This document shows, piece after piece, positions 26,104-34,433 of a stretch of DNA of 55,433 nucleotides. The notes under the pieces were generated by a model. It was given only the letters and a program-made list of their open reading frames with translations, was not told the DNA's origin and made no database searches. Location of the stretch: assembly GCA_023411795.1 (NCBI GenBank), contig JAEYOK010000036.1, positions 1 through 55,433 on the forward strand, in the 5' to 3' direction. Position numbers and translations under genes: made by a program. Each line of letters starts with the position of its first letter. The stretch's first letter is position 1. This DNA comes from Bacillota bacterium. GTDB taxonomy: Bacteria; Bacillota; Clostridia; DSM-8532.

Positions 26104-27135
26104 ATGAAAAAAATTAAGGTTGGCGTAGCAGGTTATGGTGTAATTGGGCAAAGACTCGCAGATGGTGTAGCCCTGCAGAAAGACATGGAATTGGTTGGTA
26201 TTGCCGATTTGGCACCTACATTATCTATTCGTGCACTTAAAGAGAAGGGTATGCCCTACAATCTATATTTAGTCGAAGGAGCTGATAAAGCCAAGTTTGA
26301 TAATCTTGGAATACCCGTATCCGGTACCTTTGATGACCTTTTGAACAAGGTAGATATTATGTTGGACTCTTCCCCAGGGGGAGTAGGTGCGAAAAACAAG
26401 GTAATTTATGAGCAAAAAGGTGTAAAAGCTATTTTTCAGGGCGGTGAGAAGAACGCTGTTGCCGACGTATTCTTCCATGGCTATGCTAATTATGAAAAAG
26501 GACTTGGTGCAGATTATCTTAAGCTTACGAGCTGTAACACAACCGGGCTAATCCGTACGGTAGACTGCCTTGATCGCGGATGTGGCGGTTTGGAAAAGGT
26601 AGCTATAACCATAATTCGTCGTGTAGCAGATCCCGGAGACTACCATCGTGGACTTACTAATGCGCTTCAGATAGACAAGGCTCCAAGCCATCAGGCTGTT
26701 GACTTAATGACCATTATGCCTCATATTGACGCAACTGGTATTTTAGTACATACACCTGTCACTCATGGACACATTATAACTGTTTTAGCTACAGGAAAGA
26801 AAAAGATTACAAAAGAAATGGCTCTCGAAGCATTTTCCAAGCATCCGCGTATAAGACTTGTCAGTATAGATGAAGGTTTTCTTGGTAACGCATCGCTGTT
26901 CCGTTACGCCAGGGATTTAGGCAACCCCAGAGGCGATATGTATGAAATAGCTCTTTGGAAAGACAGTATCGTAGAAAGCGGAAACGATATCATGTTTGCT
27001 ATCAATATCCCTCAGGAATCTGTAACTATACCTGAGTCAATTGACGGTATCCGCGCTGCTATGAAAATGCAAATGACCCGAGAAGAAGGTACTGCACAAA
27101 CCAACAATTATCTTGGCATAGGTAAATGGCGTTAA
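26104..27135 (+). CDS. Type II (archaeal-type) glyceraldehyde-3-phosphate dehydrogenase-like protein
   Basis: A 343-residue phosphorylating aldehyde dehydrogenase of the archaeal class, unlike bacterial GapA. Visible are GVAGYGVIGQRLADG (nucleotide fold), KAIFQGGEKNA, the catalytic Cys in SCNTTGL (C144), IIRRVADP and a likely catalytic His in THGHIITV (about 221-223). The archaeal SHHGPDV segment appears as SHQAVDL (195-201) and KGPINAI as RGLTNAL, so substrate binding may differ. GAAGGAGTGG lies 4 nt before ATG. First of four tightly spaced genes with PGK-like, LarA-like and malic enzyme. Ordinary glycolytic use is possible; a carboxylate analogue is proposed in findings. Confidence 0.88.
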   Translation: MKKIKVGVAGYGVIGQRLADGVALQKDMELVGIADLAPTLSIRALKEKGMPYNLYLVEGADKAKFDNLGIPVSGTFDDLLNKVDIMLDSSPGGVGAKNKVIYEQKGVKAIFQGGEKNAVADVFFHGYANYEKGLGADYLKLTSCNTTGLIRTVDCLDRGCGGLEKVAITIIRRVADPGDYHRGLTNALQIDKAPSHQAVDLMTIMPHIDATGILVHTPVTHGHIITVLATGKKKITKEMALEAFSKHPRIRLVSIDEGFLGNASLFRYARDLGNPRGDMYEIALWKDSIVESGNDIMFAINIPQESVTIPESIDGIRAAMKMQMTREEGTAQTNNYLGIGKWR

Positions 27136-27185
27136 TAATTTGTACCAGGCGAATCTATGCAGTTATGTCTGTTTAGGAGGCTTTC

Positions 27186-28448
27186 ATGAGATTTGGAATA
27201 AATACGCTTGAAGATTTCGCACTTAAAGGAAAAACCGTGTTATGCAGAGTAGATATCAACCAGCCTGTGGATAAAACCACAGGCAAATTGAAGGACACAA
27301 CCCGTATTCAGGCATGTATATCAACAATAAAGGAGCTGTCCGACAATGGTGCCAAAGTGGTACTGCTTGCACATCAGGGGAGTGATATTGAATACAAGAA
27401 TTTTTACACGACTGAGCCCCATGCAATAGTTTTAGAAGAATTTCTTGAACGCAAAGTCCGCTTTTTGGATGATGTATGCGGACCGGCTGCAAGGAAGGCA
27501 ATACAAGAACTTAAAAATGGTGAAATCCTACTATTAGATAATGTACGTTTTTTGTCAGAAGAGCAAACACTTTTTGAATTAAAGCTATGCTTATCTCACG
27601 AGCAGCAGGCTCAAACGCTTCTTGTTCGAAAACTAGCTCCCTTAGCAGATTTATACGTATGCGACGCCTTTGCGGCGGCTCATCGTGATCAACCTTCGCT
27701 TTGCGGTTTTGAGCAGGTACTTCCATCCGCTATGGGAAGACTTTTCGAAAAGGAGTATTGTATAATTTCCGAACTGATTGATAGCCCACAAAGGCCTTGT
27801 ACTTTTGTACTTGGAGGAGCAAAGATTTCCGATGCCTTTTTAATGATGGAGACCGTGCTTAAAAAAGGTACTGCGGATAGAATTCTGACGGGCGGACTTG
27901 TAGCCAATATACTGCTTGCGGCAAAGGATATTCATATCGGATCGGGCAGTATGGACTTCATCACTAAATCAAACTATGGAGAATATATACAAAAATCAAA
28001 AACCATTTACGATAAATATTCCGATAAAATCATGCTTCCTTCCGATATTGCTTATGTAAAGAACGGGGAACGATGCGAGGCCAATATAGATAATATTCCA
28101 AAGGACGCATCCATAACCGATATAGGAAGCAGCACTGCAAATATGTACGCAAGCATTATAAACGATTCTAAAACCGTATTTGTTAATGGTCCTATGGGAA
28201 TATTTGAGCAACCCGAAACCGAATTAGGAACAAAAGTTATCTGGGAAGCTTTAGGTCAGACCAAAGGATATACAGTATTAGGCGGCGGAGATAGTATTAC
28301 CGCAACTAATAAATATGACTTAACAGAGAAAATGAATTACATCTGCACGGGCGGTGGAGCACTTATCCGCTTCCTGACAGGAGAAGAGCTTCCTGTAGTG
28401 AAAGCATTACGTCATGCTGCTGACGCTTTTAACGGGAGGAAACCATGA
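27186..28448 (+). CDS. Archaeal-type phosphoglycerate kinase-like protein
   Basis: A 420-residue acyl-phosphate kinase resembling archaeal PGK more than clostridial Pgk. It keeps RVDINQP (R21, D23, N25), DNVRF (R121), CDAFAAAHRDQPS (H166, R167), FVLGGAKISD, VNGPMGIFE and GGGDSITA for nucleotide binding. The HQGR motif, where the Arg holds the substrate phosphate, reads HQGSDI here (S66). AGGAGG lies 5 nt before ATG; it overlaps larA by 4 nt (ATGA). With the preceding dehydrogenase it forms an aldehyde-oxidation, ATP-forming pair. Whether the substrate is 3-phosphoglycerate is doubtful. Confidence 0.87.
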   Translation: MRFGINTLEDFALKGKTVLCRVDINQPVDKTTGKLKDTTRIQACISTIKELSDNGAKVVLLAHQGSDIEYKNFYTTEPHAIVLEEFLERKVRFLDDVCGPAARKAIQELKNGEILLLDNVRFLSEEQTLFELKLCLSHEQQAQTLLVRKLAPLADLYVCDAFAAAHRDQPSLCGFEQVLPSAMGRLFEKEYCIISELIDSPQRPCTFVLGGAKISDAFLMMETVLKKGTADRILTGGLVANILLAAKDIHIGSGSMDFITKSNYGEYIQKSKTIYDKYSDKIMLPSDIAYVKNGERCEANIDNIPKDASITDIGSSTANMYASIINDSKTVFVNGPMGIFEQPETELGTKVIWEALGQTKGYTVLGGGDSITATNKYDLTEKMNYICTGGGALIRFLTGEELPVVKALRHAADAFNGRKP

Positions 28449-29698
28449 TTCTTGAATTCGGATTCGGTACAGGTGTACAGACTGTAGACGTACCCAAAAA
28501 AAACCTGATAGGTATCCTGACACCAAATGAAATTCATCCAGAACTGACAGGCGAAGCCGAAGTAATAAGAGGACTTAAAGCACCAATTGATTCTCCGCCT
28601 TTATCCCGGATTGTACAACCCGGTGAAAAAATTGTGATTATCACAAGCGATATCACTCGTCCTATGCCTACATATGTTGTAATGCCTTTTTTATTGGACG
28701 AGCTTTATGCGGCCGGTATCGCCCCTTCAGATATAACACTGGTATTTGCTTTGGGTAGCCATAGAAAACATACCGAAGAAGAGCGTAAAAAATTAGCCGG
28801 TGAACGCGCATGGAATGAGATTCGTTGTATAGATGGAGATTCATCTGATTGTGTTCACATGGGTGTTACCTCAAGAGGAACACCGGTGGATATTGTGCGC
28901 ATCGTTGCAGAAGCGGATAAACGAATATGTTTAGGGAATATCGAGTATCACTATTTTGCTGGATACAGTGGTGGTGCTAAAGCGATTATGCCTGGAGTAT
29001 CCAACAGGGGGGCAATCCAGACAAATCATTCCCTCATGGTAGATTCAGCTGCCTATGCCGGAAGGATAGAGGGAAATCCCGTGCGTGAGGATATTGAAGA
29101 ATCTGTAGCACGTTTCTGTCCAGTAGACTTTATTCTTAATGTCGTTCTGGATGAAAAAAAACAAATAATCCGCGCTGTAGCCGGTCATCCGGTAAATGCT
29201 CACCGGGTGGGCTGTGCTTTTTTAGATACACTCTATTCCAAAAAAATAAAGGAACGTGCAGATATTGTAATATGTTCCCAGGGCGGCGCACCCAAAGATT
29301 TGAACCTCTATCAGACACAAAAAGCATTAGACAACGCAAAGCACGCTGTAAAGAAAAATGGAATTATAATAATGATTGGTTCCTGCCGCGAAGGCTTGGG
29401 TGAACGCGTGTTTGAACAATGGATGACAAATTGCGAAAAACCACATGCATTAATTGAACGCATACAAAGAGATTTTCAATTAGGTGGGCATAAAGCTGCT
29501 GCTATTGCTATGGTACTTGAGAATGCCGATATCTATCTGGTATCCGAAATGGAGCCCGACTTTGTGAAAAGCATATTTTTAAAACCTTTCCCTTCGGCAC
29601 AGGCAGCATTAGATGCTGCATTTGACAAACTCGGCAAGGATGCAACAGTCTTGGCAATGCCTTATGGAGGCTCTATACTGCCGGTTGTAACGAAATAA
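28445..29698 (+). CDS. larA: LarA-family nickel-pincer racemase/epimerase
   Basis: A 417-residue cytoplasmic 2-hydroxyacid racemase that uses the nickel-pincer nucleotide. SDITRPMPT (D69, R72), GSHRKHT (H106, H109), EYHYFAGYSGGAKAIMPG with the cofactor-linking Lys (K179) and H169, TNHSLM, and QGGAPKDLNLYQ are all family landmarks. The start overlaps the PGK-like stop (ATGA). LarB, LarC and LarE, which make the cofactor, are not in the window. Since LarA homologues act on malate and other 2-hydroxyacids as well as lactate, and malic enzyme follows, malate racemase is the favoured guess. Confidence 0.88.
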   Translation: MILEFGFGTGVQTVDVPKKNLIGILTPNEIHPELTGEAEVIRGLKAPIDSPPLSRIVQPGEKIVIITSDITRPMPTYVVMPFLLDELYAAGIAPSDITLVFALGSHRKHTEEERKKLAGERAWNEIRCIDGDSSDCVHMGVTSRGTPVDIVRIVAEADKRICLGNIEYHYFAGYSGGAKAIMPGVSNRGAIQTNHSLMVDSAAYAGRIEGNPVREDIEESVARFCPVDFILNVVLDEKKQIIRAVAGHPVNAHRVGCAFLDTLYSKKIKERADIVICSQGGAPKDLNLYQTQKALDNAKHAVKKNGIIIMIGSCREGLGERVFEQWMTNCEKPHALIERIQRDFQLGGHKAAAIAMVLENADIYLVSEMEPDFVKSIFLKPFPSAQAALDAAFDKLGKDATVLAMPYGGSILPVVTK

Positions 29699-29724
29699 TA
29701 AAATGTATGAAAGGACGAATCATC

Positions 29725-30900
29725 ATGGATTATGCAAAAGAATCACTAAGGCTGCACAATGAATGGAAGGGCAAAATTGAAGTCGTCGCCACAGTGCCTG
29801 TTAAGACAAAAGAGGATCTTTCTCTAGCTTACACTCCTGGTGTGGCTCAGCCTTGTCTTGAAATTCAAAAAGATATTACTAAAAGTTATGATCTGACCCG
29901 TAGATGGAATATGTGTCTAGTAGTAACAGACGGCACAGCTGTGCTTGGTCTTGGAGATATCGGGCCTGAAGCAGGCATGCCTGTTATGGAGGGTAAATGT
30001 GTTCTGTTTAAATCCTTTGGTAACGTAGACGCATTCCCGCTTTGCATTAAAAGTAAGGACGTAGACGAAATTGTAAATACCATCTACCTTATCTCCGGAA
30101 GTTTTGGCGGTGTAAATCTAGAGGATATTGCAGCACCCCGTTGTTTTGAGATTGAAAAGAAACTTAAAGAAAAATGTGATATTCCTATTTTCCATGACGA
30201 TCAACACGGTACTGCAGTGGTTACATTAGCCGGCATCATAAACGCACTAAAGGTAGTGGGTAAAAAAAAGGAAGACGTGAAGATTGTTATTAACGGTGCA
30301 GGTGCTGCATCAATATCCATAACTAAACTACTTATTTCCGATGGCTTTAAAAATATCGTACTTTGTGACCGTAGCGGCTCTATTTATAAAGGCCGTGAGA
30401 AGGGTATGAACGCCATAAAAGAAGAAATAGCTCTTGTAACAAACCTTGATAAAAAGCAAGGGGATTTAAAAGATATGTTGATTGGTGCAGATATATTCAT
30501 AGGTGTATCGGCACCCGGCGTTGTGACTTCCGAAATGGTGAAGACGATGGCTAAGGACGCTATTGTATTTGCATGCGCCAACCCGTCACCGGAGATTTAT
30601 CCTGATGAAGCCAAGGCAGGCGGAGCAAAAGTAATAGCCACAGGTCGCAGCGATTACCCTAACCAGGTTAATAATGTCCTTGCATTCCCAGGTATATTCC
30701 GCGGTACATTTGATGTTCGCGCAAGTGATATCAATGATGAAATGAAAATCGCGGCAGCATATACGTTAGCTGAATTAATCACTGACGAAGAACTCAATCC
30801 CGAATACATTATACCTAAAGCATTCGATGACAGGGTTGGGAAAGCTGTTGCCAAAGCTGTTGCAGAAGCAGCCAGAAGAAGTGGTGTTGCTCGAATTTGA
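29725..30900 (+). CDS. NAD(P)-dependent malic enzyme (oxaloacetate-decarboxylating)
   Basis: A 391-residue short bacterial malic enzyme converting L-malate to pyruvate and CO2. LAYTPGVAQPCLEI contains the catalytic Tyr; GLGDIGPEAGMPVMEGK, FKSFGNVDAFPLCIK with the catalytic Lys, PIFHDDQHGTAVV (metal site) and INGAGAASISITKLL (nucleotide fold) follow. ATG 29725 is 9 nt after AAAGGA; ATG 29707 lies before the site. Last gene of the GAPDH-PGK-LarA operon. It would remove L-malate formed by the racemase. Confidence 0.93.
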   Translation: MDYAKESLRLHNEWKGKIEVVATVPVKTKEDLSLAYTPGVAQPCLEIQKDITKSYDLTRRWNMCLVVTDGTAVLGLGDIGPEAGMPVMEGKCVLFKSFGNVDAFPLCIKSKDVDEIVNTIYLISGSFGGVNLEDIAAPRCFEIEKKLKEKCDIPIFHDDQHGTAVVTLAGIINALKVVGKKKEDVKIVINGAGAASISITKLLISDGFKNIVLCDRSGSIYKGREKGMNAIKEEIALVTNLDKKQGDLKDMLIGADIFIGVSAPGVVTSEMVKTMAKDAIVFACANPSPEIYPDEAKAGGAKVIATGRSDYPNQVNNVLAFPGIFRGTFDVRASDINDEMKIAAAYTLAELITDEELNPEYIIPKAFDDRVGKAVAKAVAEAARRSGVARI

Positions 30901-31104
30901 TATAAGTTGAAATTAAACCCAAATGGAGATGGGCAAAAGCAATGTGGATATCAAATAAAAAAGAGAATGATACTGATATTATTTGTTTTGATGCAGATCT
31001 TATGAGTTGCATAGATACACTGAAACTGTTAATTACGTAGCTGTAGAAGATCTCTGCCTCTGCCTAATTTTACTTGAGGTTTTGGCTTTGAATAAAGAAT
31101 TAAT

Positions 31105-31144
31105 TAACAAGGGTATGAAGCTATCGAACTTCATACCCTTGTTA
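31105..31144. terminator. Perfect 16-bp inverted repeat downstream of malic enzyme
   Basis: TAACAAGGGTATGAAG and its exact complement, 8-nt loop. The flanks are A/T-rich on both sides, so it may end transcription from either direction: from malic enzyme on the + strand and from the small minus-strand ORF at 31159. Confidence 0.65.
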
Positions 31145-31158
31145 AAAATTGTCGTCAA

Positions 31159-31314
31159 TTATTCCTTTTTCTCCGGAATTATCGCCACTGCTTTCTCTGC
31201 GGCGGATTTATCAGCCTCTCTTTTTGCCCGACGCTTACTTTTTTTGAATGAAATAATCAAAATAACTATTACCAAGAGAACAAGAGCAATGGATATCCAT
31301 GAACCTGCAAACAA
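31159..31314 (-). CDS. Possible small single-helix membrane protein
   Basis: A minus-strand frame that starts at TTG 8 nt after GAGGA and gives 51 residues: FAGSWISIALVLLVIVILII forms one membrane helix, then a basic/charged tail (KKSKRRAKREADKSAAEKA) to a stop. The profile is natural for a small membrane peptide. Upstream in another frame is a hydrophilic repeat (KDSLDDFKDSFEDF) that would join it after a single frameshift, so this may be the remnant of a longer gene. No family recognised. Confidence 0.35.
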   Translation of the reverse strand: MFAGSWISIALVLLVIVILIISFKKSKRRAKREADKSAAEKAVAIIPEKKE

Positions 31315-31431
31315 ACCAGGAAATCCTCAAAGCTATCCTTAAAATCATCAAGAGAATCCTTAAAGGATCCCGAAATTTAATTCGTGGCTAAATAAATTTC
31401 GCCTGAGATGACTCTTCTCACGAGATTGTTC

Positions 31432-31833
31432 TCATTTTTTAAATAAACTGGATACCACTTGAACAATCAAACCTATGCCCAGCCCAATCACCGCTCCTGC
31501 TATAACAATAAAAAGGCATTCATCCGTGCGAAATCTATTAGCTGTAAAAGACCAAATTCCAGCTATGGATGCAAATATTACTGCAAGGCCTAAGTACAAA
31601 GTATACAGGGCCTTTTTGTTAGTCAAGGAGACCGGTTCTATACCCTTAAGAATATAGTCTGTTGTGACTTCAAATAGTTCGCTCATAATAATAACTTTTT
31701 CTAAATCGGGTGTGCTTTGCTCACTTTCCCATTTAGAAACCGCCTGTCTGGATACACCTACTTTGTCTGCAAGTTCTTCTTGGGAAAAGCCTTTGGTTTT
31801 TCTTAAATATTGTATTCTGTCTGCCATATTCAT
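31432..31833 (-). CDS. XRE-family transcriptional regulator with C-terminal membrane segments
   Basis: A 133-residue regulator: N-terminal Cro/CI-type helix-turn-helix (MADRIQYLRKTKGFSQEELA, then GVSRQAVSKWESEQSTP), then two hydrophobic helices (ALYTLYLGLAVIFASIAGIW and IVIAGAVIGLGIGLIVQVV) that should anchor it in the membrane. The ATG at 31833 has AAAGGAG; the longer frame back to 31902 lacks one. The target is unknown; the neighbouring TetR/CPBP genes lie divergent. Confidence 0.88.
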   Translation of the reverse strand: MNMADRIQYLRKTKGFSQEELADKVGVSRQAVSKWESEQSTPDLEKVIIMSELFEVTTDYILKGIEPVSLTNKKALYTLYLGLAVIFASIAGIWSFTANRFRTDECLFIVIAGAVIGLGIGLIVQVVSSLFKK

Positions 31834-32017
31834 TGTCAGATCTCCTTTCTTCCTTGGTGAAATTATAGCAAAATCCTGGTTGCATAACCACCATTTAAGC
31901 ATGGAGATATGTCAACGTGCAGTTGCAACTATGTTTTTTGAAACTCAAATTAATATAAAATACTTATAAGGTAGAGAGTGTGTGCGATTTATTATATCTT
32001 TTTTGTTGACATCGTTG

Positions 32018-32031
32018 ACATACATGTATGT
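32018..32031. promoter_or_regulatory. Perfect 14-bp palindrome, probable TetR operator in promoter
   Basis: ACATACATGTATGT reads the same on both strands and overlaps the spacer of a TTGACA promoter (32015-32020), 43 nt before the tetR start. Autorepression of the TetR gene is the natural reading. Confidence 0.7.
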
Positions 32032-32073
32032 ATAGTGTATGTTATATAACATTAATTATGAAAGGAGTAACTT

Positions 32074-32622
32074 ATGCCGCCAAAGGTTAAAATCAATAAA
32101 AAAATGATTATAGATGCTGCTTTCGATATTGTAAAGAATGATGGTATAGAAAAAATGAGTGCAAGGACAATATCAGAAAGATTAAAATGTTCCACTCAAC
32201 CAATACTTTATCATTTCTCTTCAATAGAAGAGATAAAAAAGTCTGTTTATGAAAAAGCAGATATGTATCATTCAGAATATATCATGCCGAAGGGAACTGA
32301 AAACGTATCTCCATTAATGGAACTCGGACTTAATTATATTAGTTTTGGCTATGAAGAAAAGAAACTTTTTCAGTTTCTTTTTCAAACAAACCAATTTAGT
32401 GGTTTTAGTCTTGACGAATTGATTGATAGTGCAGAATTATCTGAAATACTGCATATGGTTTCTATGGGAACTAGATGTGACGAAGCTAAAGCAAAAGATT
32501 TATTTATGAACCTGTTTATAGTAGCGCATGGATGTGCAAGTCTACTTTCGAATAACGCGATGGAATATGAAAAACCAAAATGTGAAAAAATTCTAGATAA
32601 TGTATTCAACAATTTCATGTAG
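32074..32622 (+). CDS. TetR/AcrR-family transcriptional regulator
   Basis: A 182-residue repressor: N-terminal helix-turn-helix IIDAAFDIVKNDGIEKMSARTIS followed by CSTQPILYHFSSIEEIKK (recognition helix and YHF anchor), then an all-helical ligand domain with a hydrophobic region. GAAAGGAG precedes ATG. It is followed 86 nt later by a CPBP protease gene, which it probably controls together with itself via the palindrome at 32018. Ligand unknown. Confidence 0.9.
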   Translation: MPPKVKINKKMIIDAAFDIVKNDGIEKMSARTISERLKCSTQPILYHFSSIEEIKKSVYEKADMYHSEYIMPKGTENVSPLMELGLNYISFGYEEKKLFQFLFQTNQFSGFSLDELIDSAELSEILHMVSMGTRCDEAKAKDLFMNLFIVAHGCASLLSNNAMEYEKPKCEKILDNVFNNFM

Positions 32623-32708
32623 TTTGACTTGACAGTACTCTGAGGGGTTTTCAGAGGTGAAGTCTTAAATAAAGGGTTCGATATTATTTGAGTGAGGGGT
32701 ATTTTTTG

Positions 32709-33419
32709 ATGAAAAAGTTATATGAGAAAAGTGAAATATGGTTCGCTATAATATGGATTATCATCTATATCGTTGTAATGGGGAATCTTAGAAATAATTT
32801 TGGTGATGCAAGTCCGTATTCGTTTTTGGGATTATTGGTAATTGCAATTGCCCTAACAATCTTTATTGCAAAGAACAAACTTAGGAAAGAATATGGATTA
32901 GTTGGTTTGTTGAATATAAAGAAATATTTATATTTCATACCGTTTGTTCTGTTAGTTTCGGTGAACTTTTGGTTTGGCGTATCTATGCATTACGATTTGG
33001 TACACCAAGTTTTTGCAGTTATTACGATGGCATTGGTTGGATATGTTGAAGAAATTATATTTAGGGGACTTTTGTTTAAAGCGATAGAGAAGGACGGAAT
33101 TAAACAGGCTATTATTATATCTGCAGTGACTTTTGGCGCTGGGCATATTGTAAATTTGCTTACAGGGCATGCAACAATAGATACTTTTCTACAAATGGCG
33201 TATGCAATTGCAATAGGATTTGCATTTGTTATGGTATTCTATAAGAGTGGAAGCTTGATTCCATGCATAATCACACATAGTTTAGTAAATATTACATCTA
33301 CATTTTCAGTTGAAAATGCCGCTTCTACATCTATTGTTTGGAAGTATGCGCCAGCTCTTTTTCTTATTTTAGTGGCAGGCGGATATACCCTATATCTCCA
33401 TAAAAAAGTAGATAATTAA
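32709..33419 (+). CDS. CPBP-family intramembrane metalloprotease (CAAX-like)
   Basis: A 236-residue membrane protein with about seven hydrophobic helices. The glutamate pair EEIIFRG (about residue 115), GAGHIVN His (about residue 147) and the late ITHSLVN His are the putative zinc ligands of the Abi/CPBP family, which includes CAAX proteases and bacteriocin self-immunity proteins. ATG 32709 is preferred over the upstream TTG 32688. No bacteriocin gene was seen nearby, so the role is open. Confidence 0.85.
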   Translation: MKKLYEKSEIWFAIIWIIIYIVVMGNLRNNFGDASPYSFLGLLVIAIALTIFIAKNKLRKEYGLVGLLNIKKYLYFIPFVLLVSVNFWFGVSMHYDLVHQVFAVITMALVGYVEEIIFRGLLFKAIEKDGIKQAIIISAVTFGAGHIVNLLTGHATIDTFLQMAYAIAIGFAFVMVFYKSGSLIPCIITHSLVNITSTFSVENAASTSIVWKYAPALFLILVAGGYTLYLHKKVDN

Positions 33420-33484
33420 AACGGCTGCTGACTGTCTTATGCTATGTTCCCCTAATGTATGTAAATAAGGTTTAAACAGTCTGT

Positions 33485-34243
33485 TCACGCATTAGTTTTT
33501 TGTCCTATTTCAGTTTTTCGAAAATAATGTGCCCGGTACCGGAGCGGCGTCATGCCGGTACGCTTCCGAAAGACTTCGTTAAAATAACTCTGGCTGGGAA
33601 AAGCCAGTATGGAGGCAATCTGGGATGGGCTATAGTCGGAGTAAACAAGCATGTTTTTTGCCGTATCGATTTTCCTGGCCTGGATATATTCGCTGATGGA
33701 AGACCCGGTTTCTTTTTTAAACAGCCGGGAGAGATAGGATGGGTTTAGTCCCATAAATCCTGCAAGGAAATCCACGGTAATTCGCGTATGTAAGTGATCA
33801 TAGATATAGTCGATGCAACCGGCAACATGCCTTGAACATATCTTTTCCTTACTCAGGCTCCTCATTCTCCTGGCATAATCAAGACACATGGTGGGGTGTA
33901 AATCCGCCACCTCCTGGGGGGTCTTGCACCTGTCCGCCTTCTGGATGTAGAAATCACTCAAACCATAGGAAACAGCCAGTTCCATGCCGCCTTCAATGCA
34001 ATACCTCGCCAACAGCGCGGCGGTAATTACAAAGTGATATTTGATGTTCTGTAAGCAATCCTCCGACAGCATCCCAAGCCCGTGCTTATCCAGCAGGGAT
34101 TCCCTGCATAATTCGCGTGTTTTAGCAACATCACCGGACTTAATGACAGAATAGAATTCCAGTTCTGGGTTGTAAGGTGCACGCAGGATATTGCTCTCCC
34201 GTCGGACAAATTCTTTATAAAACAATTCTTGCTGGATATTCAT
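33485..34243 (-). CDS. AraC-family transcriptional regulator
   Basis: A 252-residue regulator: an N-terminal helical domain beginning MNIQQELFYKEFVRRE with an FYSVIKSGDVAKTRELC-like segment common in clostridial AraC regulators, then two helix-turn-helices (ITVDFLAGFMGLNPSYLSRLFKK and PSQIASILAFPSQSYFNEVFRK). ATG 34243 follows a strong AGGAGGGG; the frame back to 34330 is less likely. It is divergent from the GH5/GH16 genes and is the obvious candidate activator for them. Confidence 0.9.
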   Translation of the reverse strand: MNIQQELFYKEFVRRESNILRAPYNPELEFYSVIKSGDVAKTRELCRESLLDKHGLGMLSEDCLQNIKYHFVITAALLARYCIEGGMELAVSYGLSDFYIQKADRCKTPQEVADLHPTMCLDYARRMRSLSKEKICSRHVAGCIDYIYDHLHTRITVDFLAGFMGLNPSYLSRLFKKETGSSISEYIQARKIDTAKNMLVYSDYSPSQIASILAFPSQSYFNEVFRKRTGMTPLRYRAHYFRKTEIGQKTNA

Positions 34244-34433
34244 GGTCTCCCCCCCTCCTGTCAGGTATAAGTGGACAGCCTGATCCTTTCCTACCAGCAT
34301 CCCCGCCTGTGTACCAATTGATTTTATCATATCATAAAAACGATAAATTAGAAATTAAAACGATATATTCCAAAGGGGATTTATGACAAGCTTAAATTAA
34401 CAAATAATGCAGAAGGAGTATGCAAAAAGCAAT

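Noticed and set aside
30942..31040. 32-codon frame MWISNKKEND... after malic enzyme
   Set aside because: The nearest purine-rich site (GGAGATGGG) is too far upstream or poorly spaced, and no family or structure is recognisable.
31007..31342. 111-codon + strand frame after malic enzyme
   Set aside because: No ribosome site, biased composition, spans a perfect 16-bp hairpin and lies antisense to the better minus-strand membrane peptide.
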